A stretch of 29,836 nt of DNA, from positions 1-29,836 of the forward strand of contig SLSM01000137.1 in NCBI GenBank assembly GCA_007130445.1, given 5' to 3'. Below, piece by piece: positions 7,991 through 17,725 of the stretch; within the stretch, counting starts at the first letter, position 1; each line of letters opens with the position of its first letter. Position numbers and translations under genes: made by a program. Under the pieces are notes generated by a model, which worked only from the letters and a program-made list of their open reading frames with translations, was not told the origin of the DNA and did no database searches. Origin of the DNA: Trueperaceae bacterium. Lineage in GTDB: Bacteria; Deinococcota; Deinococci; Deinococcales; Trueperaceae.

Positions 7991-8536
7991 ATGGCCGAAC
8001 GAGAGATCGTGCTGCTGGGCGATCCCCGGCTGCTGGAGCGCTGCCGACCGGTCGTTGCCGACGAGTGGTCGTCCCTACCGCCGCTGGTGGAGGACCTCCA
8101 CGACACGTTGATGGCCTTCCGGCGACGGTGGGGCGCGGGCCGAGCCATCGCAGCGCCGCAGGTCGGCGACATGCGCCGCGTCGTCTACCTGCACGTGGGC
8201 GAGCCGCACGTGTTCGTGAACCCACGCATCGAGCAGCGCTCGCCGGAGCTGGTCGAGCTGTGGGACGACTGCATGAGTTTCCCCGACCTGCTCGTGCGCG
8301 TGCGACGACACGCCCGGGTCACGCTGGCGTACACCGACCTGCAGGGCGAGGAGCGCCGCTGGCCGCTCGAGGGCGACCTGGCCGAGTTGCTGCAGCACGA
8401 GGTCGACCACCTCGACGGCGTCCTCGCCGTTGCGCGGGCGGTCGATGGCGCGAGCTTCGCGCTGCGCTCGCAGGCGCACTTCACGGGGTACGACCGGTCA
8501 CGGCTGCCGCCCGCCGAGCCCGCGCGCGACGGCTGA
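7991..8536 (+). CDS. def: Peptide deformylase family protein with altered motif 2
   Basis: Peptide deformylase removes the formyl group from the initiator methionine of new proteins. It is a metalloenzyme whose metal is held by one Cys and two His. Motif 1 is GAGRAIAAPQ at 48-57. Motif 3 is QHEVDHLDG, with His136, Glu137 and His140. Motif 2, normally EGCLS, reads DDCMSFP here; the metal Cys94 is kept but the Glu-Gly before it is replaced by Asp-Asp. All metal ligands and the catalytic Glu are present, so activity is plausible, perhaps with changed specificity. The length of 181 residues is normal. The start is set by the leaderless -10 at 7979-7984. The gene stands alone, not beside fmt as it often does. 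Confidence 0.85.
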   Translation: MAEREIVLLGDPRLLERCRPVVADEWSSLPPLVEDLHDTLMAFRRRWGAGRAIAAPQVGDMRRVVYLHVGEPHVFVNPRIEQRSPELVELWDDCMSFPDLLVRVRRHARVTLAYTDLQGEERRWPLEGDLAELLQHEVDHLDGVLAVARAVDGASFALRSQAHFTGYDRSRLPPAEPARDG

Positions 8537-8537
8537 C

Positions 8538-8581
8538 GGTGCCGGCCGGCGCGGGCGACCGTGCTCGCGCCACCGGCCACC
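8538..8581. terminator. GC-rich hairpin between convergent genes
   Basis: GGTGCCGGCCGGCGCG (8538-8553) is largely complementary to CGCGCCACCGGCCACC (8566-8581), with small bulges. The hairpin fills the 50-bp gap between the ends of two convergent genes. There is no T-run, so it may be a bidirectional terminator of the GC-rich type or only limit mRNA decay. Confidence 0.45.
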
Positions 8582-8586
8582 AGGCC

Positions 8587-8952
8587 TCAGCCTTCGTGGA
8601 GCCCGCTGATGCCGTCGTCCGAGGGCGTCCACAGCGCATCGCCGGGCCGGCCTACGAGATCACAGCACACGCCCCCCGTTTCGGCGTCGAACCAGACGTC
8701 GCCAAGCCATACGCTCACGCCTGCACCGACCGGGCCGACCAGGTGCTGGCCACGGCCGCGCACGGCACTTCCGAGCAGCGTGGCCACGTCATCGCTTGCG
8801 AGGCGTCCGCGCCAACGCCAGCCCTGCTCGAGGCGCTGGACGTGGCCGTCGAACGTCGCCAATCGGGCCGGGATCGGTGGTCCCAGCGGCGCTCCGCGGT
8901 CGTCGAGGAGGGGCGTGAAGCCATCGTCGGTGCACATCGCGTCGTCGGTCAT
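8587..8952 (-). CDS. Hypothetical protein, 121 residues
   Basis: No family is recognised. The product starts MTDDAMCTDDGFTPLLDDRG and ends TPSDDGISGLHEG. It is acidic, has no membrane segment or signal peptide, and contains evenly spaced Trp and Gly (GWRWRGRL, VSVWLGDVWFDAETGGVCCDLVGRPGDALW) that suggest a small beta-rich fold. The ATG at 8952 is favoured because CATGAT lies 6 nt upstream (minus strand, 8964-8959), the same spacing as in neighbouring leaderless genes. It fills the only space between the convergent deformylase-like gene and the divergent gene at 9032. The longer open frame upstream of 8952 overlaps that gene and was not used. The coding call is plausible but rests on context. 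Confidence 0.55.
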   Translation of the reverse strand: MTDDAMCTDDGFTPLLDDRGAPLGPPIPARLATFDGHVQRLEQGWRWRGRLASDDVATLLGSAVRGRGQHLVGPVGAGVSVWLGDVWFDAETGGVCCDLVGRPGDALWTPSDDGISGLHEG

Positions 8953-9019
8953 GTGGCGATCATGCCGCGCGCGCACTCGGCGGTGGCCGCGAGCTAGGCC
9001 CGTGCCCAGAGGGGCGCGG

Positions 9020-9025
9020 TAGCCT
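9020..9025 (+). promoter_or_regulatory. -10 element (TAGCCT), leaderless start at 9032
   Basis: TAGCCT ends 6 nt before the ATG at 9032, the same geometry as the promoter at 7979. This decides for ATG 9032 over the adjacent in-frame GTG at 9029. Confidence 0.6.
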
Positions 9026-9031
9026 GCCGTG

Positions 9032-9721
9032 ATGGCCATCGGCGCGTTGAACGAGTCACCGCTCCACGCCGCGTTGAAGCAGGCGTTGGCACCGGCAGGC
9101 GCACGCTTCGAAGTCGAACTCGAGGGCTTCGTGGTCGACGCGGTGTGCGACGACCTGCTGATCGAGGTGCAGACGCGCAACGTCGGGGCGCTCCGCTCCA
9201 AGTTGACGACCCTGCTGCGCTCACACCGGCTGCGGCTCGTCGTCCCCGTCGCAGGTGAGCGCTGGATCGTCCGGCGTGACGCCGACGGCACCACGCTGTC
9301 GCGCCGTCGCTCACCGAAGCGCGCCGATCTCCTCGACGCTCTGGCCGCGCTGGTCGGCATCCCAGCCCTGCTCGACCACCCCAACCTCGAGATCGAAGCC
9401 GTGGTGACGCGCGACGAGGAGACGCGCGAGCACCGCCTCGGGGTGGCGTGGCGCCGACGCGGCTGGGTCACGGTCGAGCGTCGGCTGCTCGACGTGCTCG
9501 AGCGCCATCGGATGCGCGGAGCGCGCGACTGGTTGCGGGTCCTGCCGAGCACCCTCGACGAGCCGTTCACCACCGCCGACATCGCCCGAGGCCGGCCCTC
9601 GCGGCGACCGGTGGCCCAACGCGCGGCGTTCGTGTTGCGCGAGGCCGGCGTGATCGCAGCGACCGGCCGCGTGGGCCGCGCCGTGGGCTACCGGGTCGCG
9701 CCGGCGGGCGACGACACCTGA
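9032..9721 (+). CDS. Putative PD-(D/E)XK nuclease-like protein with C-terminal winged-helix-like region
   Basis: No named family is recognised with certainty. The 229-residue protein has the order Glu8 (NESPLHAALK), Asp36 (GFVVDAVCD), then Glu45 and Gln47 in LLIEVQTRN, followed by a basic strand pair (HRLRLVVPV). This matches the E...D...ExQ/ExK layout of PD-(D/E)XK nuclease folds, with Gln in place of the usual Lys. The C-terminal 60 residues (PFTTADIARGRPSRRPVAQRAAFVLREAGVIAATGRVGRAVGYRVA) look like a winged helix-turn-helix, so a DNA- or RNA-binding nuclease is possible. It is a single-gene unit with its own leaderless promoter, converging on the DUF255 gene 22 bp away. The coding call is strong; the function is inference. 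Confidence 0.8.
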   Translation: MAIGALNESPLHAALKQALAPAGARFEVELEGFVVDAVCDDLLIEVQTRNVGALRSKLTTLLRSHRLRLVVPVAGERWIVRRDADGTTLSRRRSPKRADLLDALAALVGIPALLDHPNLEIEAVVTRDEETREHRLGVAWRRRGWVTVERRLLDVLERHRMRGARDWLRVLPSTLDEPFTTADIARGRPSRRPVAQRAAFVLREAGVIAATGRVGRAVGYRVAPAGDDT

Positions 9722-9743
9722 GCGCGGAGGAGCGCAGCGACGC

Positions 9744-9746
<3 letters not shown>
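9719..9746. terminator. Small inverted repeat joining two convergent stop codons
   Basis: TGAGCG at 9719-9724 is complementary to CGCTCA at 9741-9746, so the stop codons of both convergent genes form the stem. Only 6 bp and no T-run; terminator function is uncertain. Confidence 0.25.
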
Positions 9747-11894
<2,148 letters not shown>

Positions 11895-11899
11895 GGTCG

Positions 11900-11905
11900 A
11901 CCATA
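11900..11905 (-). promoter_or_regulatory. -10 element (TATGGT) of the DUF255 gene, leaderless
   Basis: TATGGT on the minus strand ends 5 nt before the ATG at 11894. It lies only 10 bp from the oppositely directed -10 of pdxH. Confidence 0.55.
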
Positions 11906-11915
11906 CCCATGCGCG

Positions 11916-11921
11916 TACACT
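11916..11921 (+). promoter_or_regulatory. -10 element (TACACT) of pdxH, leaderless
   Basis: TACACT ends 5 nt before the ATG at 11927, and no Shine-Dalgarno is present. It overlaps codons of the alternative start at 11909, which argues against that longer version. Confidence 0.6.
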
Positions 11922-11926
11922 GCAGC

Positions 11927-12565
11927 ATGGAACTGGCCGACCTCCGCTACGACTACGATGCGCACCCACCGCTCGAAGCTGCCGACCTCGCCGAGGACCC
12001 GATCGACCAACTCGAGCGCTGGCTCGCCGACGCGCTCGCATCGGAGGTCATCGAACCCCATGCGATGTCGCTGACCACGATCGGTCCCGACGGCGCGCCG
12101 GGTACCCGCATGGTGCTGCTGCGTGGCCTGCACGACGGCACGGCGGTGTTCTACACGAACCTGGAGAGCCGAAAGGCGCTCGATCTGAGCGCCGACCCGC
12201 GCTGCGCGTTGCTGTTCTGGTGGGGCCCGCTGCAGCGGCAGGTGCGCCTGGAGGGGCGCGCCGTGCCCCTGCCGCGCGACGCGGCATCGACGTACTTCGC
12301 GACCCGTCCGCGCGGCAGCCAGCTCGGTGCGTGGGCTTCGCCGCAGAGTCGACCGTTGCGCGACCGCGCGGCGCTCGAGGCGCGCCTGGCCGAGGTCGAG
12401 CAGCGCTTCGATGGCCGCGACGTGCCCATGCCACCGTTCTGGGGCGGGTTCGCCGTCACGCCCCAGGCAGCGGAGTTCTGGCAGGGTCGGCCATCGCGCC
12501 TGCACGACCGGTTCTTGTACGAGCGCGACGGTGGCGTCTGGCGCCGGCGCCGGCTGGCCCCCTGA
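11927..12565 (+). CDS. pdxH: Pyridoxamine 5'-phosphate oxidase
   Basis: PdxH is an FMN enzyme that oxidises pyridoxine or pyridoxamine 5'-phosphate to pyridoxal 5'-phosphate, the last step of PLP formation or salvage. The 212-residue product has the family path DPIDQLERWLADA, EPHAMSLTTIGPDGAPGTRMVLLRG, FYTNLESRKALDL, RCALLFWWGPLQRQVRLEG, ATRPRGSQLGAWASPQS and a C-terminal EFWQGRPSRLHDRFLYERDG. The last carries the conserved substrate-binding RLHDR. The length is typical. The start at 11927 follows from the leaderless -10. No other vitamin B6 gene is near. Confidence 0.95.
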   Translation: MELADLRYDYDAHPPLEAADLAEDPIDQLERWLADALASEVIEPHAMSLTTIGPDGAPGTRMVLLRGLHDGTAVFYTNLESRKALDLSADPRCALLFWWGPLQRQVRLEGRAVPLPRDAASTYFATRPRGSQLGAWASPQSRPLRDRAALEARLAEVEQRFDGRDVPMPPFWGGFAVTPQAAEFWQGRPSRLHDRFLYERDGGVWRRRRLAP

Positions 12566-12580
12566 TCCAGGCCCCTCGAT

Positions 12581-12622
12581 CTGGGCCCACCGCGCTGGGC
12601 CCACCGCGCTGGGGCCACTGCG
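12581..12622. repeat. 14-bp tandem repeat, three copies, between convergent genes
   Basis: Copies at 12581-12594 and 12595-12608 are identical (CTGGGCCCACCGCG); the third, 12609-12622, differs at two bases, and a partial fourth follows. Each identical unit contains the palindrome TGGGCCCA, so the array can fold on itself. It lies in the 76-bp gap between the ends of pdxH and the prolyl isomerase gene and may serve as a shared terminator. Confidence 0.75.
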
Positions 12623-12641
12623 CTGGGAGCGCCGGGCGCGG

Positions 12642-13622
12642 TCAGTCCTGGTCGGCGTCGGGGAGCGGCGGGATGCGCTCGGGATACGTGCGGACCCCGG
12701 CGATCTCGATGGCGCGTTGCAGCGCGAGTTCGGCGCGCTCGCCGCGCAGCTCGCGTTCGATCTGGTCGCGCACCTCGTCGAAGCTGCGCTGGCGCGCGTC
12801 GATCCGCTCGTCGACCACCAGCAGGTGGTACCCGAACTGCGTCTGCACAGGGCCGGTCAACGCACCGATCTCGGCACCGAACGCGGCCTCGTCGAAGGCG
12901 GGCACGGTGGCACCCTGCGGGAGACAGCCGAGCTCGCCGCCGCGCGCGGCCGAACCGGTGTCGGTCGACACCTCCGCGGCGACCTCGGCGAAGTCCTCGC
13001 CGGCCTCGAGCCGCTCGATCACCGCTTCGGCAGCGGCCAGCTCGGGGACGAGGATGTGCTTGGCGCAGACCTCGGCCGGCACGGCGTAGCGCTCACGCGT
13101 CCCTTGATAGGCGACGCGAACCTCGGCCTCGCTCACGACGACACCGGCCTGGATCGCCTCGAAGGCGAGCTGCACGAGTTCCGATTCCTCGATCAGCGTG
13201 CGCAGCTGGTCCTCGTCACGGAAGCCGGCCTCGGCGAGCAGTTGAGCGAAGACGTCGTCGTCGCCGCCGGTGGTCGCGCGGACGTCGGCGACGATCTCGT
13301 CGATGCGTCCCTCGGGCACCGCGAGGCCTCGCGTCCGGGCGTAGTCGATCATCACCAACTCGCTGGCGCGCTGCTCGAGGAAGTTCGGCAGGAACGGGTA
13401 GAGCTGCGCGAACACGTCGGGCGTGTACGGCAGGCCCTGGTTCGCGGCGACGCCGCGCACGGCGATCTCGAAGCGCTCGACGACGAAGCTCACGCGCTCG
13501 CGTGTGGCGCCGAGCTCGATCAGGACCGGATCGGCGCCCTGGGCGACGGCATTGCCGGGAAGACACAAGAGGACCACGGCCATGATGGCCAGCACGGGCT
13601 TCGAACGCTGGAGTCGATGCAT
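12642..13622 (-). CDS. Secreted peptidyl-prolyl cis-trans isomerase, parvulin (PpiC/SurA) type
   Basis: Parvulins help fold secreted or outer membrane proteins outside the cytoplasm. Residues 1-27 form a signal peptide (basic MHRLQRSKP, a hydrophobic core, then AVA before Gln28). A SurA-like helical N-terminal region follows (about 30-175). The rotamase domain (about 185-285) shows CAKHILVPELAAAEAVIERL, GEDFAEVAAEVSTDTGSAARGGELGCLP and GPVQTQFGYHLLVVDER, all typical. The Cys in LLCLPG is not in a good lipobox. The total is 326 residues. The ATG at 13622 is favoured over 13637 because TACCCT lies 5 nt upstream, a leaderless layout. It is downstream of dnaJ on the same strand, 41 bp away, so it may also receive heat-shock transcription. 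Confidence 0.9.
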   Translation of the reverse strand: MHRLQRSKPVLAIMAVVLLCLPGNAVAQGADPVLIELGATRERVSFVVERFEIAVRGVAANQGLPYTPDVFAQLYPFLPNFLEQRASELVMIDYARTRGLAVPEGRIDEIVADVRATTGGDDDVFAQLLAEAGFRDEDQLRTLIEESELVQLAFEAIQAGVVVSEAEVRVAYQGTRERYAVPAEVCAKHILVPELAAAEAVIERLEAGEDFAEVAAEVSTDTGSAARGGELGCLPQGATVPAFDEAAFGAEIGALTGPVQTQFGYHLLVVDERIDARQRSFDEVRDQIERELRGERAELALQRAIEIAGVRTYPERIPPLPDADQD

Positions 13623-13627
13623 GCGGC

Positions 13628-13633
13628 AGGGTA
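13628..13633 (-). promoter_or_regulatory. -10 element (TACCCT) of the prolyl isomerase gene, leaderless
   Basis: TACCCT on the minus strand ends 5 nt before the ATG at 13622, within the 41-bp gap after dnaJ. It gives this gene its own start besides possible read-through from the dnaK operon. Confidence 0.5.
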
Positions 13634-13663
13634 CCACCGGCCGCGGTGCGACGCCGTTGCGGT

Positions 13664-14662
13664 TCAGGTGGACTCGCCGTCTCCGGCCGCCGCAGCAGAC
13701 CCGCCGGTCGACCCCGCTGCGGCTCCGCCGGCGCTCGCCGAACCGCCGGGGCGCGCAGCGTCTTCCGCGACATCGCGCAGACGCTCGTACGCCGCGCGCT
13801 GAGCCGCGCTCGGGCGCTCCGGGATGACGACGCGCACCTCGGCGAGCGCATCGCCGCGGCCGCCCGACTTCAAAGGCCAGCCGCGTTCGCGCAACCGCAG
13901 GCGGCGACCCGTCTGCGTGCCTGGCGGCAGGCGCATGTCGACCGGGCCGTCGAGGGTGGGCACGCGCACCTGCCCACCGAGCACCGCGACGTGATCGGCG
14001 ACGTCGACACGCACATGGAGGTCGTTACCCTCCAGTCGGAACCGAGGATCGGACCGATGGCGCACGATCAACACGAGGTCGCCTCCACCGGGGGCCTGGT
14101 CGCGCAGACGCAGGCGCGCGCCGTCGCGGACGCCTGCCGGCACCGTCACGTCGAGCGAGGCGTCACCGATGCGCACCGTGCGTACGCCGCCGGAGAAGGC
14201 CTCGGCGAGCGCCACCTCGAGGGTCGCCTCCACACGCCGTGGCGGCCTCGGCGGCGCAGCGCGGCCAGCCTGCGTGGTGAACCGCACCGTCCGCCCGCCG
14301 CCGCCGACGGTGCCGAAGCCGCCGCCGAACAGGCTGCGGAAGAAGTCGCTGAAGTCCTCGTCGTCGCTCGGGTCCACGCCCCCGGCGAAGCCACCCGGGA
14401 AGCCGCCCTGGAACCCACCCGGTGGGAACGGTTGGGGACCCGATGCGCTGCCGTACTGGTCGTAGAAGCGCCGCTTCTCGGGGTCGCTGAGCACCGTGTA
14501 GGCCTCGTTGACCTCCTTGAAGCGGTCCTCGGCGCCGGCGTCGCCCGGGTTGCGATCGGGGTGGTGTTTCGCGGCGAGCGTCCGGAAGGCCTTGCGCACG
14601 TCACGCTCGCTGGCGTCGCGCTGCACCCCCAGGATCTGGTAGTAGTCCTTGTAGCTCGCCAC
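13664..14662 (-). CDS. dnaJ: DnaJ-type co-chaperone without zinc finger
   Basis: The J-domain (residues 5-70, DYYQILGVQRDAS) carries His34-Pro35-Asp36, which stimulates DnaK ATPase. A Gly/Phe-rich linker follows (about 72-130, FPPGGFQGGFPGGFAGG, FFRSLFGGGFG), then two C-terminal substrate-binding barrels (EATLEVALAEAFSGGVRTV through LRLRERGWPLKSGGRGDALAEVRVVIP). The CxxCxGxG zinc-binding repeats of E. coli DnaJ are absent. This makes it a class B (CbpA-like) protein, as in Thermus, whose dnaK-operon DnaJ is also zinc-free. The last 35 residues are an Ala/Gly/Ser tail. The start is GTG at 14662, with GGGAG just upstream. It is third in dnaK-grpE-dnaJ, 18 bp after grpE. Confidence 0.94.
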   Translation of the reverse strand: MASYKDYYQILGVQRDASERDVRKAFRTLAAKHHPDRNPGDAGAEDRFKEVNEAYTVLSDPEKRRFYDQYGSASGPQPFPPGGFQGGFPGGFAGGVDPSDDEDFSDFFRSLFGGGFGTVGGGGRTVRFTTQAGRAAPPRPPRRVEATLEVALAEAFSGGVRTVRIGDASLDVTVPAGVRDGARLRLRDQAPGGGDLVLIVRHRSDPRFRLEGNDLHVRVDVADHVAVLGGQVRVPTLDGPVDMRLPPGTQTGRRLRLRERGWPLKSGGRGDALAEVRVVIPERPSAAQRAAYERLRDVAEDAARPGGSASAGGAAAGSTGGSAAAAGDGEST

Positions 14663-14680
14663 GGTCTGCTCCCGCCGCTC

Positions 14681-15261
14681 TCAGTCCTGCGCGACGACGA
14701 CGACACGCGCCGGGCGCACCAGGCGCTCGCCGCGGACGAAGCCGGCCTCGAACACCTCGGCGATCGCGCCGGGTTCGCGGCCGGCGCCCGCCGGAACGAC
14801 CGCGAGCGCCTCGTGGTGATCGGGATCGAACGCGTCGCCCACGTCGCCGACGCGCAGCACGCCGATGGCTTCGAGCGAGCGCTCGAGCGACTCGCGCACG
14901 CTGCGCACGCCGGGCAGGATGCTGCTCGGATCGCCCACCTCGGCCATCTGCAGCGCGCGGCCGAGATCGTCGAACACGGCGAGCACGGGCAGGAGCGCGG
15001 CGTCCAGTCCGGCCTCGCGCGCGCGCTCGATCTCCTGCGAGTGGCGGCGGCGGGTGTTCTCCAGGTCGGCGCGGGCACGCAGCATCTTGTCGAGGCAGGC
15101 CTGGTGCTCGGCCTCGAGCGCGGCGAGCCGCTCGCTGGCCGCGCTCAGCTCGGAGCGCAGGATCTCGACCTCGGTGATCTCGTCGGCCACGCGCGTCGAG
15201 GCATCGTCCTCGTGCGGTTCGGCCGGGTGGCCATCACGTCGCTCGTCGCCTGCCATCGCGC

Positions 15262-15265
<4 letters not shown>
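14681..15265 (-). CDS. grpE: Nucleotide exchange factor GrpE
   Basis: GrpE releases ADP from DnaK. The 194-residue product has an acidic N-terminal stretch, a long coiled-coil helix (about 30-85, ELSAASERLAALEAEHQ ... LENTRRRHSQEIERA), then a helical bundle (LLPVLAVFDDLGRALQMAE). The beta-domain carries FDPDHHEALAVVP, where the family has the same FdPxxHEA pattern. The GTG start at 15265 overlaps the dnaK stop codon in GTGA, which implies translational coupling; an ATG three codons later is the alternative. It lies between dnaK and dnaJ. Confidence 0.94.
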
Positions 15266-17160
<1,895 letters not shown>

Positions 17161-17219
17161 GGTGGAGCTCCTTCGTGGTTCCGCACCGGACGTATCGTTC
17201 CGGCCACGCGGGTAGGATG

Positions 17220-17243
17220 GGTCGCGCGCGCGCGCAAGCGACC
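17220..17243 (-). promoter_or_regulatory. Hairpin with alternating CG tract in the dnaK leader
   Basis: GGTCGC at 17220-17225 pairs with GCGACC at 17238-17243, and the loop region is a run of alternating C and G (17223-17235). It lies inside the dnaK 5' untranslated region, downstream of the predicted start near 17272. It could affect mRNA stability or, as DNA, adopt a Z form; neither is shown. Confidence 0.35.
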
Positions 17244-17278
17244 TGACACGGCCGTGCGCACCTTCTGCACCAGCCGTG

Positions 17279-17307
17279 AGTGTAGCAGTACCATCATGCA
17301 CTGTCAA
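17279..17307 (-). promoter_or_regulatory. Promoter of dnaK: TTGACA, 17 bp, TACACT
   Basis: On the minus strand a perfect -35 TTGACA (17307-17302) is followed by a 17-bp spacer and the -10 TACACT (17284-17279). Transcription should start near 17272, leaving a leader of about 110 nt before the ATG at 17160. This is a housekeeping-type promoter, so heat induction would need a repressor rather than a special sigma factor. No CIRCE element is present. Confidence 0.8.
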
Positions 17308-17311
17308 CGGA

Positions 17312-17332
17312 TGTGAGTCTAGTCGTATCAAG
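17312..17332 (-). promoter_or_regulatory. HAIR-like inverted repeat upstream of dnaK
   Basis: The HspR operator HAIR is CTTGAGT-N7-ACTCAAG. On the plus strand the sequence here is TGTGAGT, 7 bp, TATCAAG, which matches 10 of 14 defined positions with the exact spacing. It lies 4 bp upstream of the -35 box of dnaK. HspR with HAIR sites controls dnaK in D. radiodurans. The hspR gene itself is not in this window. Confidence 0.5.
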
Positions 17333-17343
17333 TTCGTCGGTGC

Positions 17344-17372
17344 TTGCCGCCGGTCGCCGATCGCGCGACACT
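17344..17372 (+). promoter_or_regulatory. Possible promoter of the YCII gene
   Basis: TTGCCG (17344-17349), a 17-bp spacer and GACACT (17367-17372) point towards the gene at 17419. The -10 deviates at its first base, so this is tentative. The remainder of the 258-bp divergent region holds only the dnaK control elements. Confidence 0.35.
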
Positions 17373-17418
17373 GGACGCAGCGGCCCCACATCACGGGGCT
17401 GCGAGAAACGAGGCCGCG

Positions 17419-17703
17419 ATGCTCTACCTGGTCATCGCCAAGGACGGCACCGACGCCGGCGCGCCCGAGCGCCGCCAGGCGGTTCGGGAACACCACCTCG
17501 AGGGCGCCAGGGCGCTCGCGGAGCGCGGCACCATGCACCTCGGTGGCGCCCTCCTCGACGAGGCCGGCGGCATGATCGGCTCGGCGCTCGTCCTCGAGGC
17601 CGACGACGAGGCTGCCGTGCGAGCGCTCCTCGAGGCCGACGTGTACGCCCGCCGAGGCGTCTGGCAGCACTACGAGATCTACCCCTTCAAACGCGCCGTC
17701 TAG
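17419..17703 (+). CDS. YCII-related domain protein
   Basis: The 94-residue protein MLYLVIAKDGTDAGAPERRQ... belongs to the YCII-like dimeric ferredoxin-like fold. The conserved elements are the opening strand YLVIAKD, the helix RRQAVREHHLEGARALAERG with the family His (HH, residues 25-26), the central GGALLDEAGGMIGSALVLEADDE and the ending DVYARRGVWQHYEIYPFKRAV. Members often form a small alpha-beta barrel dimer with a putative His/Asp active site; the substrate is unknown for most. The ATG at 17419 follows a purine-rich GAGAAACGAGG. It is a single-gene unit divergent from dnaK and convergent with the hydrolase gene 22 bp away. Longer in-frame starts upstream lack the family's conserved beginning. 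Confidence 0.88.
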   Translation: MLYLVIAKDGTDAGAPERRQAVREHHLEGARALAERGTMHLGGALLDEAGGMIGSALVLEADDEAAVRALLEADVYARRGVWQHYEIYPFKRAV

Positions 17704-17725
17704 CCGTCCCGAACACGCGCCGCGC

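Noticed and set aside
6499..8997. 832-codon plus-strand frame opposite the S10 peptidase and running through the deformylase-like gene
   Set aside because: The composition is Arg/Val/Ala-rich with no motif, while the minus-strand peptidase and the plus-strand deformylase-like gene have full catalytic motifs.
17213..17218. TAGGAT on the plus strand inside the dnaK leader as a leaderless start
   Set aside because: No ATG or GTG occurs 5-6 nt downstream and no plausible gene follows in that frame.
17161..17418. CIRCE element (HrcA operator) at dnaK
   Set aside because: No TTAGCACTC-N9-GAGTGCTAA or close variant is present in the region; only the HAIR-like repeat was found.
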